Below, piece by piece: positions 26,102 through 37,336 of a stretch of 64,000 nucleotides of DNA. The stretch covers positions 8,352,483 through 8,416,482 of the forward strand of contig OY997640.1 in the NCBI GenBank assembly GCA_963921795.1. The letters run 5' to 3'. The translations under genes and the position numbers were made by a program. Under the pieces are notes generated by a model. That model saw only the letters and a list, made by a program, of their open reading frames with translations. It did no database searches and was not told the origin of the DNA. This DNA is from Nannobrachium achirus. Its lineage: Eukaryota; Chordata; Actinopteri; Myctophiformes; Myctophidae. The first letter of the stretch is position 1, and each line of letters opens with the position of its first letter.

Positions 26102-27145
26102 CTACATGGCTGCCAGTTCCCACCTGATGTTGTGTGGGAGTCCAGACTGATCCAGACCGTACTGCATAACGGCTAGCTTACATAGCGCCTTCAGACTAGT
26201 CGGTTCTAAGATGTGCAGGTGTGAGCTATGCTCATCTAAACTGAACAGGATGATACGATCTCTCAGCACACAACACCTCACCTCTGTGTTCTTTGAACCC
26301 GGGCCTTTCCCCTTGAGCTGAAGCTTCTTCCAGGAGAGGCTGTCTGGATTGAACTTCCACACATTAGTGCTTGAGTTGTCCCCACCAGATATGTACATGT
26401 ACAGCTGCTTTCCATTGTAGGCAAAGGCTGAATGATCATCGGGTATTTTTGGAAGAGGCTGTGCAGAAGGCGTGTTCAGCCAGCAGTCGGTCTCTGTGTC
26501 AAACACTCTAACGGTGTCGTGGCAGCCCCCGTTCTTCCTGTCTCCAAATACAAACATCTTTGTCCCGATGATGGTGGCAGAGTGACCATATGAAGCAGGA
26601 GGTGGAGTTGCAGTAGGTGGAGTTCCTCTGGTGTTAATTAAAGACCAGACCATAGTGGTGGTGTCCAGCTTGTAGATGTCATTAGTGGGTCCAGTCTGGA
26701 TCCATCCTTCATGAATATACATGAACTTCCCCAAGACACAGGCTGAGTGGTCCTCCCTCCCCTCTGGAACGGTCCCAGAAACCCGGGGTTTGAACCATTT
26801 GTGGGTGTCCACGTCAAACGCGAAAAGATTCTTGCAGAATTCCTTGCGGTGTTTTTTACGGGAACAATTGCTGCCCCACATGTAGACGACTCCCTCGATC
26901 AGCACAGCCGTGAGTCTCCAGCGTGTGCAGGGACGTTTTGCGCTAGTCGTCGCTAGACGCAACGCCGTCCAGCGCAGAGACACTGTGTTGAAGACGTGCA
27001 CTGCAATGCGTTTACAGGGTTCAGACCTTCGATCCTTCCTGTATTTATTACACATATAATTGTTTCCAAACGTGTACACCTGGTGCCCTACTGCGATGGC
27101 GGCCTGGCAAGGCCTTCCTTCCAGGTGGGCCGACCAGTGAAACAT
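26102..27145 (-). CDS. KLHDC3-like kelch protein B (intronless)
   Basis: 347 residues, a close paralogue of the copy at 20064-21137. Same recognisable KLHDC3 blocks, same start (MFHWSAHLEGRPCQA), same single-exon form. The BC-box-like SLKALCKLAV (317-326) and Cul2-box-like LPHNIRWEL (336-344) are kept. Differences: FGD instead of FGG in one blade, a small in-frame insertion in GTPPTATPPPASYG, loss of the HGGWTQT duplication, and a C-terminus that stops five residues earlier. Both copies remain open with mainly single-base differences, which suggests either recent duplication or selection for coding. An AATAAA-type signal (TTTATT on +) lies at 26020-26025, 77 bases past the stop. Function is inferred from family only. 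Confidence 0.88.
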   Translation of the reverse strand: MFHWSAHLEGRPCQAAIAVGHQVYTFGNNYMCNKYRKDRRSEPCKRIAVHVFNTVSLRWTALRLATTSAKRPCTRWRLTAVLIEGVVYMWGSNCSRKKHRKEFCKNLFAFDVDTHKWFKPRVSGTVPEGREDHSACVLGKFMYIHEGWIQTGPTNDIYKLDTTTMVWSLINTRGTPPTATPPPASYGHSATIIGTKMFVFGDRKNGGCHDTVRVFDTETDCWLNTPSAQPLPKIPDDHSAFAYNGKQLYMYISGGDNSSTNVWKFNPDSLSWKKLQLKGKGPGSKNTEVRCCVLRDRIILFSLDEHSSHLHILEPTSLKALCKLAVMQYGLDQSGLPHNIRWELAAM

Positions 27146-27317
27146 TTCACACGCTCTGCCGTGTGATCAGAACCTCAGGATGTGGCCTCAGAACCGCTAT
27201 GGGACGCTCCAGGTAGTGGAGTGTGTGAAACAGAGGAGACTCAACTTTAGAACTCTGTTTATCAATCGCAGCAGTGTCCAGGGTTTCACTTTAAAATCCG
27301 GACTCATACCTCAGCTT

Positions 27318-27327
27318 CCTTTTATAC
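27318..27327 (-). promoter_or_regulatory. TATA box of kelch copy B
   Basis: Minus strand GTATAAAAGG, about 175 bases upstream of the ATG, conserved with copy A. Confidence 0.5.
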
Positions 27328-27644
27328 AATTTTCGCCACGATGTATACAGTATGTCCATATTTAGATCTGGTACAATAGATGTATGTGTCCATATTTAGA
27401 TCAGGAACAGTAGATGTCTATACTTGGATTGGAGGATAGACTGCACTCTGTCGAGATACCAACTTGCGCTTTTTGTTCTCTAGCCCATGTTTGCTGTAAT
27501 TACGCATCAGCATAGTTTCCTTTGAAAGTACTGTATGTGTGTGGGCAAGTTGGTACGCTCTGACATCACTGGGTCTCCATATATAGTAGTACTATATCGA
27601 TACTAGTCCGATATACATCACTGGCCATATGGCCAAGACATGGT

Positions 27645-27700
27645 CTAGTAAGACGCTTCAGGGCGAGGTCGCTTGTCGCCCTGAGGCGTCTTACTAGTAT
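27645..27700. repeat. Inverted repeat TAGTAAGACGC
   Basis: CTAGTAAGACGCTTCAGGGC (27645 onward) is repeated in inverse orientation to 27700. A related half copy is at 6174-6215. Confidence 0.75.
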
Positions 27701-28950
27701 ATTTGTATTTCTATTCTGTATACTATGATATTTCATGTATGTAACCGAAATTCAGGATTAAAAGCCAGGAATGAGATGCATTCTCGTCGCTTTTGGACCA
27801 TGTAATAATACAATAGTGACACTTACCAATCAAAGGCATGTTAACAGTGTGTTTGGCCTCCTTAAATTAACTTATTTCTATATCAGGTAAATACACTATT
27901 GATGATAAGGTAAATAAACACATTTATGTTGTCGTTTACACATAACTTTATTGTATCTGCAAATGGATGATCTGCATTTAGGTTTGTCAAATAATAGTAT
28001 CAACAACAATAACAATATTGTAGCTTTGTATGATTAGTCCTATTTGTGAAGGTAATACAATAAAACTTTTGTTATACTTCTTTATATACAGTACAGCTTT
28101 ATACTTGGATGAAATAGGTGAAACACAATCAAAAGAAGTCACTCTCATTCAAAAAACTTTTGAAGGCAGGTGCTGGTCCCAAAAAACAAATAAAGATCAA
28201 AGCCAAAAAACTAGGTCAACACACATTGTATAGTAAGTGATTATTATTTCCCCCCCTTGTTTGCCATAGGAAATATATGACCATCACACAGACAGTAGTT
28301 ATATGAGTCTGACAGGCTTGGTTTTGGCGACTGTACGAAAACTACAGGTCATTATTTCACACAACACATCATCCCAGCTGCACGTCTTTGAAGTCAACAG
28401 AAGAGATGTCCTCTTTTGCTACTGCCTTAATTGCCAGTTCAGACTTCAAGGTTTGACTTCAAGGTAACTTCAACTTATTTGTGATCCTGAAAGCAAAGAA
28501 AGTGGACACCAGATGAACCAATATTTCAACAAACTGTCAATTATCACCTACGGTATCAAGAAGAAATGGCTTTTTATGTTAAAACACCATGACGTCCTGC
28601 ATTAGCAGCATTTTTCACATTTAAGCTCAGTCAATTAGCCATTTTATTTTATCACAAATGTAATTAGATTAACAACTTATCGTTAAATATGAAGAATGAC
28701 TTGTCCAGAGGGGACAGCCTTAGACAGCCTTAGACAAGATTTAACAATTTTCAGCCTTTCTTTTTTAGGTTAGATGATGAAAATCTCCACACCCCCTCAA
28801 GTACTCCCTCACCACACAGAAGAGGGAGTATTAGTATAAGCCACCAGTACAGTCACCAGTACATTTACTCTTACTTCTGTAAGGGCACGGCCACAAAGCA
28901 CTTTTATTCTACATATGATGGACCTTTTTTTTTGCAGAAATCCACAAATT
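27701..28950. other. No gene recognised
   Basis: AT-rich sequence. A short word set (GAAGAGGGAGTATTAG, ATAAGCCACCA) near 28810 recurs at 40965-40990. No supportable ORF. Confidence 0.5.
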
Positions 28951-28953
28951 GTA

Positions 28954-29180
28954 TCTTATTTTATTGTTGTTTGGGACACGATCAACACAATCCTGAATTA
29001 TTTTTTGTGTTCAATCTGTGTTTTTAGATATTTTAGTATTTCAGCATGACTAGTGATGCATTTTGCATCATCAGTGATGCGTTTTGCATCATATGATGCA
29101 ATATGCATCACTAGTACATGCTTAAATACTAAAATATCTAAAAAAAAATATTGAACACAAAAAACAACAATAAAATAAGA
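28954..29180. mobile_element. Foldback element with arms of about 100 bp
   Basis: TCTTATTTTATTGTTG...GATATTTTAGTATTT...ACTAGTGATGCA on the left is matched in inverse orientation by TGCATCACTAGT...AAATACTAAAATATC...CAACAATAAAATAAGA on the right. The centre has TGATGCATTTTGCATCA repeats. Confidence 0.85.
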
Positions 29181-29352
29181 CTAGAAGGTCGGCGCCTAGC
29201 ATGCTCGGGAATGATGTAAATAGGGAATGAATGCCCCACCTTTAATGCAAAGACCATTATACTAACCTGTTGTCATAGGACCCGTTTTGACCATCTGTGT
29301 GCATTTATGCCCATATATGGACATCTCTGCCTCTCCCTTTATGCTTATTATC

Positions 29353-29760
29353 CTAAAGGAGTTCGCTATAAACAATGTCAGTAATGCCCATGTCATTATC
29401 CACAATGAAACCTTTTACAACCTTTGGAGAAGGCTGTGTAGAGTTGGCCATGAGCAAACACAGGTTGAGGCAAGTAGATGCCAACTCGTTCATTCTCTTG
29501 GCCCTGACCCTTATTGATGGTAACAGAGAAAGCTAAACGGATAGGAAACTGTCGTCTAATGAAGGTGAAGGGAAGCTCACCTCTGTCATAGTGAGGTATT
29601 CTTGGTAGGAAGATTGTTTCACTCCTCTTTGTGCCTACTACAATCTCACACTCAATGACTCTGTTCATCATTTGCATTACCACCTTTCTGGTTCCATTCT
29701 TGAGAGTGCGGCCAGGTCCTGCTTGCAGATTTCTAAGCAGCATGAGGTCTATCGTCCAGG
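29353..29760 (-). pseudogene. Helitron helicase C-terminal remnant
   Basis: A 115-codon ORF (29396-29743) reads as the PIF1-type helicase end of a Helitron: LLRNLQAGPGRTLKNGTR, PIRLAFSVTINKGQGQ and VGIYLPQPVFAHGQLYTAFS (motifs V and VI region). It ends at a premature stop. In another frame the usual C-terminal sequence (ITDIVYSELL then stop at 29353-29355) continues, so a frameshift separates the two. Upstream sequence also appears broken. The Rep part is absent. A dead fragment. Confidence 0.85.
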
Positions 29761-29814
29761 TCCAAATATGGGGCTTGTGAGGTCAAACTTAATGAGATGT
29801 GTCGGGTATCTCCA

Positions 29815-31025
29815 TATATGGATTTTTTGTTGACTCATATAGCGTACGTGATGTCAGAGCCTTTTATGAAGTGATGTCACAATGAGTCAGCGCTTGCTCC
29901 GGAGCAGCCCGATGTCAGACATCATCTCTGCATACAGAGATTCCGAACCTTTCGCGCCGGATAAAAAGAAAATGTTTATCGGGTCGGGTCGAGGCCTAGC
30001 TAAGAACGCAGGCAAAGGTCTGAGCTATCTGCGTGCGAAATTTGGAGTCTGTAGCACCAACCATGTGTTTTCAGGGCTCTTTCATGCGATTCGGGCCAAT
30101 TCGGATTCAGCGTCCATTGGCTTCAATTAGTAGTCAGGACTCCGCATATGGAGATTCCAAATGGTTCCGGAAAACCGCATATCGGGTCGGGTTGAGGCCT
30201 AGCTAAGAACGTAGGCAAAGATCTGAGCTATCTGCGTGCGAAATTTGGAGTCTGTAGAACCAATCACGTGCTGTCAGGGCTCTTTCGTGCGATTGGCCCA
30301 ATTCGGCCTCGGCTTCAATTAGTAGTCAGGATTAAGTTTAGCGTGAGAGGGAACTGCCCGGGCTTATCCACATTATTCACCTGGTTCTCTTAAAGGCACA
30401 GCCCGCTAATTCCCCTGAACCCAACCGCTTTGAAGAGCACCCTGAACTTTGCTCACCTCGAAGTGAGAGGAAGAAAGACTTTAGTTTATGCCCATTCAGA
30501 GAGATTTTTTGTTGACTCATCTAGCGTATGTGATGTCAGAGCCTTTTATGAAGTGATGTCACAATGAGTCAGCGCTTGCTCCGGAACAGCCCGATGTCAG
30601 TCATCTCCGCATACGGAGATTCCAAACCTTTCGTGCCGGATCCGAAAAACTGTGTATCGGGTCGGGTCGAGGCCTAGCTAAGAACGTAGGCAAAGGTCTG
30701 AGCCGTCTGTGTGCGAAATTTGGAGTCTGTAGCACCAACCATGTGCTGTCAGGGCTCATCCATGCGATTCGGGCCAATTCGGATTCGGCGTCCATTGGCT
30801 TCAATTAGTAGTCAGGACTCCGCATATGGAGATTCCAAACCTTTCGCGTTGGTTCCGGAAAACCACATATCGGGTCGGGTCGAGGCCTAGCTAAGAACGT
30901 AGGCAAAGGTCTGAGCTGTCTGTGTGCGAAATTTGGAGTCTGTAGCACCAACCATGTGCTGTCAGGGCTCATCCATGGGATTGGCCCAATTCGGCATCAG
31001 CTTCAATTAGTAGTCACGATAGGGT
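29815..31025. repeat. Compound repeat: four copies of an about 215-bp unit in two blocks
   Basis: Unit words: GGGTCGGGTCGAGGCCTAGC, GAAATTTGGAGTCTGTAG, CAATTAGTAGTCAGGA. Units start near 29940, 30150, 30640 and 30850. The first two and last two form blocks with a shared 5' leader (GTTGACTCAT..AGCGTA..GTGATGTCAGAGCC at 29830 and 30512), so a 690-bp block was duplicated. Short ORFs here are not convincing. It lies beside the Helitron remnant and could be a related non-autonomous element. Confidence 0.75.
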
Positions 31026-31387
31026 TGTCCCAGAGTTGAAGTGGCCCTTTAATGCCCAAGCTGACTGTACCACTTTCTCCTCTGTCTTTCTGGTCAATAT
31101 GTAGACAGTAGACACCAGTGTCTCTATTTTGTCATGTAGACAACAGTGTAGCAGTTAAATCTTAACTGCCCAGAGTCCCCATCTTTAAACCAATCCAGTG
31201 ACTTTTATTGGCGCAAGGCTGAGCATATCTGATCCATTTCAATGCAGATTAGGTTATCAGCATCTGAACAAATTCTTTCAATGGACTAAAATCTTGTTTT
31301 ATTTGATGGCCTTCCTGCCCTGGCATTTTGCTTTTGTGCCCTCAAACAATGGACAATGCCAAAGGCCAAGTGGCCTTGCCCCTAAAA
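31026..31387. other. No gene recognised
   Basis: Unique-looking sequence between the compound repeat and the hAT element that hosts the gypsy insertion. Confidence 0.5.
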
Positions 31388-31419
31388 CAGGGGTGTCAAT
31401 TGGGTATGGCAGGGGTATG

Positions 31420-32559
31420 TGTTACACGCCTCAAGTGGCTAATGTAAACAGATTATATTTTTAAAACTGCTCTGCAGTATTGTTCACCTGATAAAACAGG
31501 ACAAAAGAGGAGACAGAGTCAGCTTTGTGTTGTTACGTTTCTCTTCCTTGTTCAATCTCAATTTATTCACAATCATCATCAAATCACTTTACTTCTCTTT
31601 GTTTTAAAGAGTTTTCAGTCATTCAGTACTGTAATCAATCATCACATATTCACAAAATTACAGTAATCCCATATTTTCTCATTTTCTTCTCTCTTACACA
31701 TATTCATCAAAATCACAATAAACATTTCTGTTCATGTTCATATTCCCATATGTTTTTATCAGTATCCATGAACTGTATTTGTTCTTTGGCATTTTAACCA
31801 GTAATAATGTTTTAGAATGAATTCTTTTTAACTGTCTGTCATATACCATGAACTTATTTATGTATCACCATCAAATGGCATTAATCATGAAATCACTTGG
31901 ACCCAAAAGGTCAATACTGCATTGGCATAACAACAATGCATATAGTGCAAAGATACATTACAAGGCATTATATTGGAGGAAACTGACTAACAACAAAACG
32001 AAAATAAAGCATTCCCAAATGCAAAGGGTACTAATCATATTAATCACCAGAACAGGAGCTATTAAACACTACAGGGAGCAACATAATACTGTACATGAAA
32101 CAACCCAAAAACAGCCACGTTGTGACTAGCAGCATGTAATGGCTGCCATGAATCTGCTGTTTACACTCAGATTCTACATACTAATTAAACCCATACAAAA
32201 CGACATTTCTGGTCTAGAACCAAGATAAGTTTTGCTTCATGTTACAAAGAGCTGATAAAGAACAGGTTTTGTGTTCTAATAAAGCATTTACCTGATAAAA
32301 CAGGACAAAAGAGGAGACAGAGTCAGCTTTGTGTTGTTACGTTTCTCTTCCTTGTTCAATCTGAGGAGAAACGTCACGTGACCACCTACTACTACCTGTC
32401 TCACCAGACGCTTTTGCCACCTGGTGGCAAAAGGTGGAATAGGTCTGTTCCTAAAATATACATTCTCTGCTCATTCTAAGGCACAACAAAGTCCCCCAAA
32501 AATACAATAAAATCACACATAATAAAACAAAATGTGACTACACTTTTGTGTATGTCACA
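31420..32559 (-). repeat. 3' LTR of gypsy element 2
   Basis: 1140 bp. On the minus strand it begins TGTGACATAC and ends GCGTGTAACA. Against the 5' LTR I see a 1-base indel (T run near 31755), a 4-base indel (TACT near 32390) and one C/A change near 32497. A 23-base palindrome (CTTTTGCCACC-T-GGTGGCAAAAG) lies at 32411-32433. Short ORFs inside are LTR artefacts. Confidence 0.95.
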
Positions 32560-32570
32560 CACTCCCTGAC
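32560..32570 (-). other. Weak polypurine tract of gypsy element 2
   Basis: Minus strand CAGGGAGTG directly before the 3' LTR start. It is short and interrupted by T, so the exact primer is uncertain. Confidence 0.45.
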
Positions 32571-32635
32571 AAAATAAGAAGTGGCTCCTGACATTTCAAA
32601 CCATTTTTCTTTCAGAAATCATCAAAATAAAAACT

Positions 32636-35600
32636 TCAACAACTCAAAAGTGTCGGTGCGGTGTATGCGTAGGGTGTATGGGGGTAAGAGGTGTAAGGTG
32701 AATACCAGAAAGGTTGTGGAATCTGGTAAGGTGAGTATGGTGGAGTGTATGGTGTTGTGTATGTGTGGACTGTATTGACAGTGTGGTGTGGTTGTAGTGA
32801 AGGTTCACCAAGTGTCTGGTATGTGAACATCTGTCTTGGTCTCCTTTCTCTTGCGGACCGCCTGATCTCATTGGGTGTGTCAAGTGCAGGGGAAGGCAAC
32901 ATCTCCTCTTCTTCCACATGAATGACATCGTCATCGTCTTCACTTCCAGTTTCAGATAACACCGGATCAGGTAAGTATGATGTGCTTGGTTGTGTCTCTA
33001 CTGGTCTTTGTTCTTCTCTTGTGAGTGTTTCATCATCTCTTTCTCTCCTCACAGGTATTGTAACATGTCTCTTTTCTCTTACAGGTACTCGGCTTGGACT
33101 GTTGACTTCTTCAGGAACCGGATTCCTCTGGACAAAGGTAGGTATGGTATGGTAAGTATCCTCTCCCGTCTGTTCTCTTCCTCTTACAGGGAATCTCAAC
33201 CAGTACCTTCCATATTCTTCTTCAGAATCGGAATCACCCGAGTCACTCTGGTGTTCTCTCCCATTGACATGACTTGGTCGGCAGTGTTTCTGTTTTGTTT
33301 GTCTCTTAGGTGTGCATTCTGCTGGAGGCGATGGGGCTTCGACAGGTAAGTCATTCACGAGTAATAACAGGTTCCGATGGAGAACTCTGGTTCTCTGTCC
33401 ATCACTGCCCTCAGGGTAGACTTCATACACCGGGTTGTCTGTGACTTGCTTTTTGACGACATAGATCTTCTTTTCCCAGTATGATCTGAGTTTCCCTGGG
33501 CCGCCACGCTCATTGAGATTCCTTACTAGGACTCTGTCCCCAGGACGTAGAACTACACCTTTCAGCTTCTTGTCATAGTAGGACTTGCCTCGCGCACTTG
33601 ATTGTCTACTGTTCTCGCTGGCGATCTTGTAGGCTTCAGTCATCTTTCCTGCCCACTTCTGTGCGTAGCTTTTGTGTGAGACAGGGTCTTTCTCTTCCAT
33701 CAGACCAAACAACAAGTCTACAGGGAGACGGGGGTGGCGCCCGTACAAGAGAAAATAGGGTGAGTACCCAGTAGACTCGTGGCGTGTACAGTTGTAGGCG
33801 TGTACAGTATGTTGGAGGTGGTCTTTCCAACGCTCTTTTTCCTTCGCACTGAGTGTCCTCAACATCTGCAACAGTGTTCTATTAAACCTCTCGGCCGGGT
33901 TGCATTGAGGGTGGTACGGTGTCGTTCTTGAGTGTCCCACTCCAGCTTTCTGACGGAGGGTCTTAAAGAGCTCGTTTTCAAACTCACGGCCCTGGTCATG
34001 GTGGAGACGACCTGGATATCCGAACCGGAGAATGAAATCATCAAAGATGCGCTCGGCTGCTGTCCGTCCGGACTTGTTCTTTGTCGGATAAGCTTGAGCG
34101 AATCTTGTGAAGTGATCCACAACGACCAAGATGTACTCGTACCCGCCTCGGCTGGTCTCCAGGTGCAGATAGTCAATACATACAAGATCCAAAGGTGTGT
34201 TGGACGTTATGGTGCCCATTGGAGCTCGTACATGATTGACAGGCTTTTTCTCCTTAATGCAAGGACATCTTCTTGTGACATACTCCACTATGTCCTTCTT
34301 CATAAACGGCCAATAAAAGCGGTCTCTTGCCAGGGACAGTACTCGTTCTGTACCGACGTGTCCCATATCGTCATGAAGGTGCTTCAAGACCATGGACTTG
34401 TATTTGGCAGGGAGAACCAGCTGTTTCCTTTCACAGGTCTGTCTGAAAAGAAGTCCATTCTTCAGGTGCAGTTTGTTCCATTCACGGAGGAGCTTACTTG
34501 CTGCTCTACTCACAGTATGTCTTGTGTCGTTGTTCAACACTGCATTTGTCTCTTTCAGCTTAATAATTTCTCCAATCACTGTGTCTTCCCTTTGAGCTTC
34601 GAACAACTCATCCCGGCTGATAGTTGGGATGGTGACAGAGGGTTCTGGAAAAGTATCTGTGGCAAGGGTGAGGGCTGCAATCCAGGCTACATCCTGCTTC
34701 TGGGCTGCCATGTTTCCATCCCAGGTTGCACGCACCACTTCCTGTGACAGCTCCTCACTGCACTCAGCTACATACTTGTCCATGTCGAGGGGTAGACGAG
34801 ACAGGGTATCAGCATCTATGTTCACCTTTCCAGGTCTGTACTTGATCTCGAACCGGAAGTCAGACAACTCCCCGACCCAACGGTGTCCAACGGCATTGAG
34901 CTTTGCCGTGCTCATGACGTACGTTAGGGGATTGTTATCCGTGTAAATGGTGAAGTGTGGGGCATAAAATAGATAATCTCTAAATTTCTCGCACACTGCC
35001 CATTTTAGTGCCAAGAATTCCAACTTCCCACTGTGCAGGCGATAGTTCTTCTCTGCCTGGGTCAACGTTCTGGAGCCATAACCCAACACTCTCAGCTTGC
35101 CTTCCTGCCGCTGATAGAGTACAGCGCCGAGACCCTGTTCTGAGGCATCTGTGTGCAGTGAGAATGGCAGGCTAAAGTCTGGGTAAGCCAGGACTGGTGG
35201 GTTGGTAAGAAGTTCAATCAGTTGTTCCAGGATACTCTGGTGTTCACTGGTCCAATTCACAGGGGTTTTAGAGGCCAACTGAGGACCTTTGCTCTTTCCT
35301 CGCTGGGTCTGGACTGGTGACGTGACAGATTTGCCTTGGAGGAGCTCATACACTGGCTTTGCAATGCGTGAAAAGTCTTGTATGTAGCTGCGGTAGTAAC
35401 TTAGGAAGCCTAGAAGTCTCCTTACATCACCAACCGTCTGTGGAGTCTTGCTTTTGAGGGACTGCACAGCCTCCAGGTCTTTTGGATCAATCTCCACTCC
35501 ATCCGCAGATACAAGGCGACCGACATATCTGACTTGTCTTCGAAACAGTTCACACTTTTCAGGTCTCAGCTTCACGCCATGCTCTTGGAGTGCTTTGAGG

Positions 35601-37264
35601 ACTTTGCGGACACCTTCTACATGCTCCTCGAACGTTTTAGCGTAGCAGAGGATGTCGTCCAGGTATGGTATACAGGATTCATCTCTGAGTGAACATAACA
35701 TCTCTTCCATGCTCCTTTGGAAGGCAGCGGGTGCGTTTGAGAGGCCAAAGGGTATCCTCACCCACTCGTATAACCCCCAGGGCGTTATGAAGGCGGTCAG
35801 ATGTCTTGAACCCTCATCAATGAAGCCTTGATGGTAAGCCTTGCCTTGATCAAGGATACTGAACCACGAATGGCCACCCAGGGTGTCGGTCAGGTCTTGG
35901 ATCCGAGGTAGCGGGTGTCTGTCAGGAACAGTTTTCTGGTTCAGAAGTCGATAATCGATACAAAGGCGCAGCGAGCCATCCTTTTTGCGGACGCACACGA
36001 CAGGAGCTGAATAAGGAGACTTTGATTTAACGATCCATCCCTTGGCTAGGAGATCTTGAATGTACTCCTTCACTTCGGCAAACAATGGCTTAGGTATTGA
36101 AGAGTATGCTCTCTGCACAGGGATGTTGTCTTTGAGGTTTAACGACATCTGAAGACTGGGGATGCACCCGATATCTCCAGCGTCCCTGGCAAATGCTGCA
36201 GACTCCTCGTACAGCATCTTTTTTGCAATCTCTTGCTGTTCTTCATCTAGGTGACTTATGTCTACTGGCGGCTCCCATTGTGGCAGTGACAGACTTGCAT
36301 CAGCCGGGGTGGTAGTGACACTGTGGACTCTTGGGTCCCTTCCAGGTGAGTCAGTTTCAATTATCTTCTTAATTGGCTGGACACAACCAATGGCTGATTT
36401 ACGGGGCAAGATAATGTCATGTTTCAGGTGGTTTCCCACAGGCACAGCTACATATGGGTTCTTCTCGTTCTGGATTTCCAGCAAGCCCTCGCCGACATCC
36501 AGCTGCTGCAATTGGACGTTACTCTCATCAGGCTCAAATAACACCAGGGTGTCAGACGGGTCAAGATTCGGTGGGAGTCTGCACTTTACCCATATTACAC
36601 TGCCAGCAGGGATGATCTTGTCCAGTTGACCTGTTCTCAGACGTCCTTGAAGCGTACTGGGTTTCTTTGCTTGAACAAAGTGCACAATAGTCTCAGCTGT
36701 GTCATTGGGGATCGACATGGCTCCCACGAGCAACCGGGTTAATATAGGGAGTAGTCGCTCTGGCTTCCCCTTTATCAACTCTTCCACCACATTGAACCCT
36801 ATCAATGGCGTTTCTAAGGGCAAGTGGCTTACAAGGAATGGGACTTTAATAGCCAAGTCGGGGTCTTCATTTTCAGGTAGACTCACAGTTATTGTGACCC
36901 AACCATCAAAAGGAATAAGGTCTCCGTTCACAGCATATACTTTGAGCTTTTCTTCATCCTCCATAAGCTCATTCAGCGGTCGAATGTCGAGGTCAGGTAA
37001 GTACAGCTCCTTCCAGGAGTAGTTCACAATGCTCACTTGAGCCCCCGTGTCTACCAGGGCACTGACTGCTAAACCATTCAGGAGACACTTGGTTATGGCT
37101 TTCTTGCCTATCAGCTTGGCAATCGGTTCATTAGGGGGTGAGGGGTTTAGTGAGGGCTGAGGAGTCGCCTTTCTGTGAGGGCGTACTCTGTTCACAGTAA
37201 CTGCATCCGCAGTCGTTCTTTGGGGATTACTTTCACCACCGCTGTGGTTGTTGTGCTGTTGCAT
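32636..37264 (-). CDS. pol: Pol polyprotein of gypsy element 2
   Basis: 1542 codons from the first ATG, but the frame is open upstream into gag and expression is expected by -1 frameshift at 37330-37336. Order: aspartic protease with DTGA at 72-75; reverse transcriptase with [11 protein letters not shown] and YLDD at 534-537; RNase H with [13 protein letters not shown] and the TDNNPLTYV segment; integrase with an HHCC-type zinc region (HDDMGHVG...RCPCIKEKK, the two cysteines separated by one residue), then Asp in VCIDY, Asp1090 in HHDQG and the Glu of NPAERFNR, 34 residues between the last two instead of the usual 35. The C-terminal tail is acidic then Tyr/Pro/Thr-rich. No stops or frameshifts. 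Provides protease, polymerase and integrase for the element. Confidence 0.96.
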   Translation of the reverse strand: MQQHNNHSGGESNPQRTTADAVTVNRVRPHRKATPQPSLNPSPPNEPIAKLIGKKAITKCLLNGLAVSALVDTGAQVSIVNYSWKELYLPDLDIRPLNELMEDEEKLKVYAVNGDLIPFDGWVTITVSLPENEDPDLAIKVPFLVSHLPLETPLIGFNVVEELIKGKPERLLPILTRLLVGAMSIPNDTAETIVHFVQAKKPSTLQGRLRTGQLDKIIPAGSVIWVKCRLPPNLDPSDTLVLFEPDESNVQLQQLDVGEGLLEIQNEKNPYVAVPVGNHLKHDIILPRKSAIGCVQPIKKIIETDSPGRDPRVHSVTTTPADASLSLPQWEPPVDISHLDEEQQEIAKKMLYEESAAFARDAGDIGCIPSLQMSLNLKDNIPVQRAYSSIPKPLFAEVKEYIQDLLAKGWIVKSKSPYSAPVVCVRKKDGSLRLCIDYRLLNQKTVPDRHPLPRIQDLTDTLGGHSWFSILDQGKAYHQGFIDEGSRHLTAFITPWGLYEWVRIPFGLSNAPAAFQRSMEEMLCSLRDESCIPYLDDILCYAKTFEEHVEGVRKVLKALQEHGVKLRPEKCELFRRQVRYVGRLVSADGVEIDPKDLEAVQSLKSKTPQTVGDVRRLLGFLSYYRSYIQDFSRIAKPVYELLQGKSVTSPVQTQRGKSKGPQLASKTPVNWTSEHQSILEQLIELLTNPPVLAYPDFSLPFSLHTDASEQGLGAVLYQRQEGKLRVLGYGSRTLTQAEKNYRLHSGKLEFLALKWAVCEKFRDYLFYAPHFTIYTDNNPLTYVMSTAKLNAVGHRWVGELSDFRFEIKYRPGKVNIDADTLSRLPLDMDKYVAECSEELSQEVVRATWDGNMAAQKQDVAWIAALTLATDTFPEPSVTIPTISRDELFEAQREDTVIGEIIKLKETNAVLNNDTRHTVSRAASKLLREWNKLHLKNGLLFRQTCERKQLVLPAKYKSMVLKHLHDDMGHVGTERVLSLARDRFYWPFMKKDIVEYVTRRCPCIKEKKPVNHVRAPMGTITSNTPLDLVCIDYLHLETSRGGYEYILVVVDHFTRFAQAYPTKNKSGRTAAERIFDDFILRFGYPGRLHHDQGREFENELFKTLRQKAGVGHSRTTPYHPQCNPAERFNRTLLQMLRTLSAKEKERWKDHLQHTVHAYNCTRHESTGYSPYFLLYGRHPRLPVDLLFGLMEEKDPVSHKSYAQKWAGKMTEAYKIASENSRQSSARGKSYYDKKLKGVVLRPGDRVLVRNLNERGGPGKLRSYWEKKIYVVKKQVTDNPVYEVYPEGSDGQRTRVLHRNLLLLVNDLPVEAPSPPAECTPKRQTKQKHCRPSHVNGREHQSDSGDSDSEEEYGRYWLRFPVRGREQTGEDTYHTIPTFVQRNPVPEEVNSPSRVPVREKRHVTIPVRRERDDETLTREEQRPVETQPSTSYLPDPVLSETGSEDDDDVIHVEEEEMLPSPALDTPNEIRRSARERRPRQMFTYQTLGEPSLQPHHTVNTVHTYTTPYTPPYSPYQIPQPFWYSPYTSYPHTPYAYTAPTLLSC

Positions 37265-37273
37265 ATCTTCAGA

Positions 37274-37336
37274 GGGGGACTTCGAGGTCGCTCCGGTTGC
37301 TGGCTGTCCCCCTACAGCAACCGGCTCTCGTTTCCC
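37274..37336 (-). promoter_or_regulatory. -1 ribosomal frameshift signal (slippery site plus H-type pseudoknot)
   Basis: On the minus strand: slippery heptamer G-GGA-AAC at 37336-37330, correctly phased with gag codons (CAG GGA AAC); 5-base spacer; stem 1 CCGGTTGCTG with CAGCAACCGG, 10 perfect pairs (37324-37315 with 37302-37293); stem 2 GGGGGAC with GTCCCCC, 7 perfect pairs (37312-37306 with 37280-37274). The gag UAG stop lies between the stems. The pol frame is open across the site and is -1 to gag. Confidence 0.9.

Larger units (their letters stand above)
26042..27570. repeat. Segmental duplication, copy B
   Basis: Direct-orientation partner of 20028-21674. It lacks about 57 bases present upstream of the gene in copy A, carries fewer 38-bp minisatellite units, and ends at GCTCTGACATCACTG, the centre of a palindrome that is complete in copy A. 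Confidence 0.92.

Noticed and set aside
29882-30130. 82-codon ORF
   Set aside because: Lies in the four-copy compound repeat; sister units do not keep the frame.
32560-32636. Envelope gene in gypsy element 2
   Set aside because: Only 76 bases lie between the pol stop and the 3' LTR. Element 1 has only 38 bases there. Neither has room for env.
33932-34747. 271-codon + strand ORF
   Set aside because: Antisense shadow of the intact pol gene on the minus strand; no domain of its own.
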